64,000 nt of DNA from Pelagomonas calceolata (taxonomy: Eukaryota; Sar; Pelagophyceae; Pelagomonadales; Pelagomonadaceae). Made by a program: the position numbers and the translations under genes. Each line of letters starts with the position of its first letter. The first letter of the stretch is position 1. Positions 59,510 through 64,000 of this stretch are shown here, piece after piece. The stretch is taken from the NCBI GenBank assembly GCA_918797485.1, contig CAKKNE010000005.1, positions 3,968,001 to 4,032,000 of the forward strand, given 5' to 3'. The notes below the pieces were generated by a model, which was not told where the DNA came from, made no database searches, and saw nothing but the letters and a program-made list of their open reading frames with translations.

Positions 59510-59533
59510 GCTAGTGTCTTACATGCCGCTAGC
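59510..59533. promoter_or_regulatory. Dispersed GCTAG palindromic motif, copy 9
   Basis: GCTAGTGTCTTACA then TGCCGCTAGC, identical to copy 6 base for base. It is 121 bp from the FMO start and 66 bp from the TauD-like start, central in the divergent promoter. Confidence 0.68.
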
Positions 59534-59598
59534 CCGCTCCCAGACTCAAAGACCTTACTCAAATGTTCGCAGCGTCCCTAGGGTGCTAGTTGCGCTAG

Positions 59599-60976
59599 AT
59601 GATGGACAACTTGCTTCGCGTTGTTGCGCTGGCATCACTTGCGCCACTCTCTGCGGCGGAGAAGGCTGATCTCTACGGCGCGGCGGCGCCGGCGACTTTG
59701 CTCCCGCGCCACCGACGCGACTGGGATTACTGCACGGCGAATTTGTGCGGGGGCGCGGAGCGGCTCGGCGCGCTGCTTGACGCCGGTGACCTGCGGGAGC
59801 TGGGGCCGGAGGGCGCTGACAGGATTAACGATGCCGTCCGAGCCTATGGCGTGGTCGTCATCAAGGGGCAGAATCTGACGCGCGCGGAGCAAGTCAAGTT
59901 CACTCGGCTTCTCGGCGAGCCGGTCGCGCTGGCGAAATCCTTTTACGGGAAAGACCCGGAGCCCAATCAGCCGTCGATCTTACGCGTCACCAATTTCTGG
60001 GCGAATGGCACTTGGAAGGGCACGAGTCACAAATTCGGCGACTACTGGCACCAGGACGGCCAGTTTTGGGACGCGCCGAAACCTGTGTGGAAATCAACCA
60101 GTGAGTCGGGTGCACGGGGCCGTGCTGGCTCCGTCGAGCGGCAAGGAACCGGCATCGCCACGCCATCGAGCAGGCGCCGCGTCGATGGCGTGGAGGACGA
60201 CGCGATGATTCGAACGCGCCGTAAAATTTTGATTTTCACACAGGCCGAAACACAACATGCTGTCGATCGTGCACGCCCAGCAGGTGCCGCCGCGGGGCGG
60301 GGAGACGGGATTTGTGGATATGCGGGCCGCGCGGGCGACGCTGTCCGCGCCGCTTCTGAAACGCGCCGCCAAGGCGGCGATCCACGCGTCGGTTCGAGAG
60401 ATCAAAGACTTCCGAGGCGGCGACGAGGAAGACTTCGCCATGTTCCCGAAAGTGGCCGTCCACCCCCTGCTGGCCAATCACTACGTGGACTCCGGCCCGC
60501 TGCTGTACGTGGGGTCGCCGCACATGAAGGTACACGGCTGCGTGGAAATCAAAATTTTATGACGTGTTCGCTGAATCGACGCGTCGACCTCCACGCCATC
60601 GACGCGACGCCTGCTCGATGGCGTGACGATGCCGGTTTCTCACCGCTTGACGGGGCCAGCACGGCCCGCGGCGTCATCGCCGAGATATGACTTGGTGAAG
60701 AATTATCGGGTGCACCCGACACACTGGTTGATTTCCACACAGGTACACGGCCTCGAAACGCCCGAGGCCGGCAAGCGGCTCCTCAACATGTTGCTCGCGC
60801 ACGCGACGTCGCCGGCCTTCCAGTATTTCCACGCCTGGGAGGCGGGCGACGTCGTCGTCTGGGACAACTCGCAGACGCTGCACCAGTCCATGCCCTACGA
60901 CAACGACGGTCACGCCCGGCGGGAGTACTACCGGTCGCAGGCTCGGATAAGGCCGCCGGCGGTGGCGGAACTCTGA
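59599..60976 (+). CDS. TauD/TfdA-family 2-oxoglutarate dioxygenase
   Basis: Exons 59599..60074, 60244..60529 and 60743..60976 (331 aa). Short hydrophobic leader (LLRVVALASLAPLSAA). GVVVIKGQNLTRAEQVKFTRLLGEP, iron ligands in DYWHQDGQFW (HxD), distal His in VVVWDNSQTLHQSMPY, and the 2OG Arg in ARREYYRSQ. This is the TauD pattern; the substrate could be a sulfonate, carnitine precursor or aromatic acid. Two introners split it. The first removes an 8-bp duplication starting with GC (DAPKHNMLSIV restored), the second one starting with GT (SPHMK-VHGLETPEAG). Confidence 0.88.
60083..60243 (+). mobile_element. Introner, perfect duplication starting with GC
   Basis: Duplication GCCGAAAC identical at 60075-60082 and 60244-60251. 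Termini CTGTGTGGAAATCAACCAG and TTTTGATTTTCACACAG. Lies in the reverse orientation relative to 60538..60742 in the same gene. The precise intron 60075..60243 would begin with GC. The alternative donor GTGG at 60087 keeps frame and adds four residues (PKPV). Confidence 0.92.
60538..60742 (+). mobile_element. Introner, perfect duplication starting with GT
   Basis: Duplication GTACACGG identical at 60530-60537 and 60743-60750. Termini CTGCGTGGAAATCAAAAT and TTGATTTCCACACAG. Long family with TTTTATGACG, the CCATCGACGCGACGCC core and GATATGACTTGGTGAAGAA. Intron 60530..60742, 213 nt, phase 0. Confidence 0.95.
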
Positions 60977-61029
60977 TCGTGCATATTCTCTGTGTATTAG
61001 CTTGTAAATATTGTTCACATACCACAAAA

Positions 61030-62895
61030 TTACTCGTCCACAGAGAACGTAGGCGCGACGCTCCCCAGAGACTCGTACGCGAGCCGCTTGACGAAGTCGT
61101 CGTACGGGTCGTCGCCGCGCCGCTGCAGCAGGTACTCCACCTGGAGCTCGACTTGCGTGCGCACGGCGCCGTAGAGCGCGTCGCAGGCGTCCGCGTTCGC
61201 CGGGTCGACGGCCGTCGTGTGGAAGGGCCGCCCGAAGAGGTAGTAGTTGCGGCGCGGCGCCGCGTTCGGGGCCATGAGCGGTGGGACGAACGTGTCTCCA
61301 TCTACTAGGCTCACCAAGGACTCGGTACGATTCCGCAGGAACTCGCCTGCGTGGAAATCGACGCGTCGACGGCGTCGGACGCCTTAAGATGATCCCTACG
61401 CGGGCCGCTCGCCGACGCGGTTGTCCATCGTCAACAAATCGTCGGTATCCAAGGCATAAGCCTCGTTCCCGAAGAACTCGTCGCCGCCCACGCCCGCGAA
61501 AGGTATGATGGTGGCGTTGAACTTGGCGGCGATGCGCACGAGCGCCGACGAGTCCGAGGGCCACCGCAACGTATAAGCCTCGCCCTTGCGCTTGAAGACC
61601 TCCCGCGCGCCGCCGGGGAACACGAGCGCCTTGGCGCCACGCTTCAACGCCGCTATAAGGGTCTTCGCGCCCGCCGGCTCTCCTCCGAACCGCCGCAGCA
61701 TCGCCGCGGACCCGGGTAATGGATAAGGCAGCGGCGCGAGCGGGCTCTCATCTGCTAAAAGTGGAGGGTACACCAGCGGCGTCAGGGCGAGCCGCCTTTC
61801 TCGTAGAAACTCTTCCACAATATGAACGCCGTCCAAACCAAAAAGCTGGTGGTTGCCCACGAAGAGCACCGGTCCCTCGCTCGGGACGTTGAAGAGGCCG
61901 TCCTCGACGGAGCCATCTGCCGCGGTCGAGAAGAATCGCGGCGACACGAGGCGCCGCGCGGCGAGCATCGACCGCTCGATGGGCGTCGTGGCCGTGACGC
62001 CATTTGAAGCCCGGCGCGGCGCGCTCGGGAGGAGGCCGTTATCAGCAAAAACGTCCAGCAGGTTCGCCGCGTCAAACAAGACGTGCGGCGCGCCGCGCTC
62101 GATGCGGACCGTCGCGCCCGGGATTAATTGCGCGAGCCTTCGCGCCTCGCGCACGGACGGCAGCACCGCGTCATTCTCCGAGGCCACGAGCACGCAATTA
62201 GAGGCCCAGCGCGGCGGCGCCTTGAGCCGCTTGAGCGCGTCGTTGACGGACGCCGCGCCGTTCCGCAACAGAGCTCTCTCGCGGTGCGTGAGCGTCTCGC
62301 GGGGCAACGCCGCGGCCAGGCCCTCGCCCAGCGCCGCCGTCCAGCCGGGCCGGCCCATGATCGGCGTCACGACCGGCGCCAGCGTCTCGTAGACCCGCGT
62401 CGGCAGCCTCGGCAACAACCCGGTGATGCGCGAGACCGGCGCGCGCGCGTACGACGACGCGCTGTTGCACAGCACGAGCGACGCGACGCGCTCGGGGCGC
62501 GCGAGCGCCAGACCTAAAGCCGCCAGCGCGCCCATCGACTCCGCCACGATGTGCACTTGACCGTCCGGCGCCGCCGCCGCCGCCGAGGCCGCGAGCCGTA
62601 CGAGGTCGCCGTGCGACGACCGGTCCGACGGGTCCAGTACGAGCGCGCGCACGTCGAACCATTCGCCTAAGCGCTTCCAGTTCCGTGCGCCGACGCGCGG
62701 CGAGCCGTCGAGGCCGCCGAGGGCCAGGAGCACCGGCTTATCGTCCGTGCATTCGGGATCGACGCGGACGAAGCGCGCCGTATCGAGCGCTTCCGGCACT
62801 TCCGTGAACTGGCGGCGCGTCAGTGGCGTGAGTTTGTGTGCTTGAGGTGCGAATGCACCGGTGCACGCTACGAGCAGCGTCGCACGAGTCAGCAT
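61030..62895 (-). CDS. Phytyl ester synthase-like acyltransferase, plastid-targeted
   Basis: Exons 62895..61413 and 61346..61030 (599 aa). Signal peptide plus GAFAPQ, a clear ASAFAP-type plastid motif (residues 13-18). N-terminal alpha/beta hydrolase: LLALGGLDGS, nucleophile Ser in IVAESMGALAALG and His in RGAPHVLF. The C-terminal DAGAT-type acyltransferase: VLFVGNHQLFGLDG (NHQ in place of HxxxxD-type HP), FPGGAREVFKR, and IIPFAGVGGDEFF. This two-domain build is that of plant PES1/PES2, which esterify phytol from chlorophyll breakdown in plastoglobules. The 66-nt intron 61347..61412 has a GC donor (DNRVGEFLRNR restored) and an introner-like 3' end GATTTCCACGCAG. Confidence 0.9.
61347..61404 (-). 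mobile_element. Decayed introner in the phytyl ester synthase gene
   Basis: Only the 3' terminus is clear (GTCGATTTCCACGCAG on the coding strand), with GACGCCGTCGACGCG before it. Flanks GCGAGCGG and GCGAGTTC match for five bases. Phase is satisfied only if the intron starts at that GC (61412). Confidence 0.65.
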
Positions 62896-63047
62896 GTTTC
62901 AAGGTGATTTAGTCAGCGGGTGCAAAAGTGACGGAGAAGCTGCAAGGAAGTCGTAAGATTGAACGCAGATAATTATATCGTTGCTCGTCGCAGCGCCTCT
63001 GGAACTCTCCTAGGCTGGACAAAAGCAAGAGGTTGGCAAAAAAACGA

Positions 63048-63070
63048 GTTAGCGGTCTGTAACACACTAT
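63048..63070. promoter_or_regulatory. Degenerate GCTAG motif
   Basis: GTTAGCGGTCTG then TAACACACTAT. It sits in the middle of the 62896-63219 divergent region, 153 bp and 150 bp from the two starts. Both half-sites have one change. Confidence 0.4.
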
Positions 63071-63219
63071 GCCTAGGGAGTCTATTGCGCTATTAGTGAG
63101 GGGGTTAGGCTATAACAACACACACACTAGTAATTTACACGTCGTCGTGGTTTGTGGAGCGTTTGTGAGTCAATAAATCGTTTCAGACGAGCAGGAATCA
63201 CAGACAGAACGCCTTAGCC

Positions 63220-64000
63220 ATGCCGTCACTCATCAAAGACCTGGCCGGCTACTTCCTAGGCAGTGTACCTGAGGCAAGCAAAGCAAGGCCACCTGCCACG
63301 ACGCCGGCGCAGCGCGACGACAAAACGGACGCAAAAACCTGGTGGTGGGAGACCCGCGAAACAGATAGAGACGCCTTCGCGAGCAGCCGGCACCGCGCGC
63401 ACCTGCCGCGCTGCAAGCGGACGGGCCGCCCGCTCAAAATCCTCGCGCTGCACGGCCGCGGGAGCAACAACGACATCACGGCGATTCAGCTTTCCTCATT
63501 AGAAGTCCCGACGCGCTGCGTCGCCGACCTGCTCTCCGCGCCGCGTGACTCGAGCCCGCAGAGCGACGTGTTTCATATGTTGTCGAACCGGCCCTTTCAC
63601 GAGTGGGGCCATGATGAAAAGGCCTTAAAAGGCGTCCTGGCCTACATTGAGCGGTACGGTCCCTACGACGGGCTCTACGGCTTCAGCCAAGGCGCCGCCG
63701 TCGTCACCGCGCTGTCAAAGCCGGGCGTCGCCGAGGGCTTCGGCTCGAAGCGGACGTGGCGCTTCGTCATATGCGCCTGTGGAGTGCCGCCGCCGGGCGA
63801 CGGGACGGTAGATCTGCCGTCGCTACAAATTTCGGGCAGGCGGGACCCGTTTCTCTCAGCATCGCGCGCGCTGGCCGACGTCTACGAGGCTCCCGTGCTC
63901 CTGGAGCACGCGGGTGGCCACGAGCTGCCCCTGAAATTGCGCCACGACGCGCGGTTCAAGGACGCGCTCGACGCGTTCTTCGACCGCGTGCTCGAGCTCT
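63220..64000 (+). CDS. FSH1-type serine hydrolase, 3' end beyond window
   Basis: 260 residues visible from the ATG at 63220; the frame is still open at 64000. After a charged N-terminus (MPSLIKDLAGYFLGSV), the alpha/beta hydrolase core starts at ILALHGRGSNNDI. The nucleophile is in YDGLYGFSQGAAVV (GxSxG), the acid in LQISGRRDPFL and the His in LEHAGGHELPLKL. Order and spacing match FSH1/OVCA2 family hydrolases. The substrate is unknown. It is divergent from the phytyl ester synthase gene. Confidence 0.82.
   Translation, partial: MPSLIKDLAGYFLGSVPEASKARPPATTPAQRDDKTDAKTWWWETRETDRDAFASSRHRAHLPRCKRTGRPLKILALHGRGSNNDITAIQLSSLEVPTRCVADLLSAPRDSSPQSDVFHMLSNRPFHEWGHDEKALKGVLAYIERYGPYDGLYGFSQGAAVVTALSKPGVAEGFGSKRTWRFVICACGVPPPGDGTVDLPSLQISGRRDPFLSASRALADVYEAPVLLEHAGGHELPLKLRHDARFKDALDAFFDRVLEL

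Overview
This is nuclear DNA from a eukaryotic alga with a secondary plastid, most likely a stramenopile (heterokont). It is GC-rich and gene-dense. Several proteins carry a signal peptide followed by an ASAFAP-like plastid cleavage motif (for example GAFAPQ in the phytyl-ester-synthase-like protein), and there is a chlorophyll-binding antenna protein. Most short introns carry introner elements: inverted termini CTGTGTGGAAATCAA/TTGATTTCCACACAG and, in the clean copies, 8-bp target duplications. Introns of this transposon origin are published for the pelagophyte Aureococcus anophagefferens, so a pelagophyte is my best guess; the species is inferred.

Layout. 0-7 kb: a partial unknown gene, serine hydroxymethyltransferase, a serine acetyltransferase and DDX1 helicase. 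7-16 kb: an IQ/Cys-rich CaaX protein, a lipoyl-Kgd4 fusion, a SARNP/Tho1-like SAP protein, a phospholipase C, a DUF488-like protein with SUMO-interaction-like motifs, and a dynein-stalk-tip-like protein. 16-25 kb: a BART protein, an SDR reductase, a tandem ABC ATPase, TspO, triosephosphate isomerase, a methyltransferase-like protein and a prolyl-hydroxylase-like enzyme. 25-34 kb: exportin-1, a type II membrane glycosyltransferase-like protein, a light-harvesting protein and an unknown protein. 34-47 kb: a kinesin, a BART plus beta-barrel-like protein, an unknown protein, a terminal uridylyltransferase and an OSCA/TMEM63 channel. 47-55 kb: a mitochondrial carrier, VAMP7, a GST-like protein, a second serine acetyltransferase, an aspartic protease, a rhodanese, a FAM173-like methyltransferase and a calcineurin-B-like protein. 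55-64 kb: a flavin monooxygenase gene split by eight introns, a TauD-type dioxygenase, a phytyl ester synthase and a partial FSH1-type hydrolase.

I assembled 25 introns by hand from reading frame and family conservation. About 15 show introner termini, and 11 of those lie between 55.9 and 61.5 kb. In the clean copies the intron equals the first target duplication plus the element, so the donor comes from host sequence and splicing restores the old coding sequence. The donor is usually GT, but GC in several cases.

The strongest candidates for something new are three. (1) A dispersed motif of about 24 bp (GCTAGCG ... TAAGACACTAGC) sits between or just upstream of divergent gene starts throughout the window. 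(2) A lipoyl domain is fused to a Kgd4/MRPS36-like E3 recruiter. (3) Introner insertion follows an arithmetic (8 + 4 = 12 nt) that keeps a second, in-element donor in frame. No rRNA, tRNA, CRISPR, retroelement or autonomous transposase was seen.
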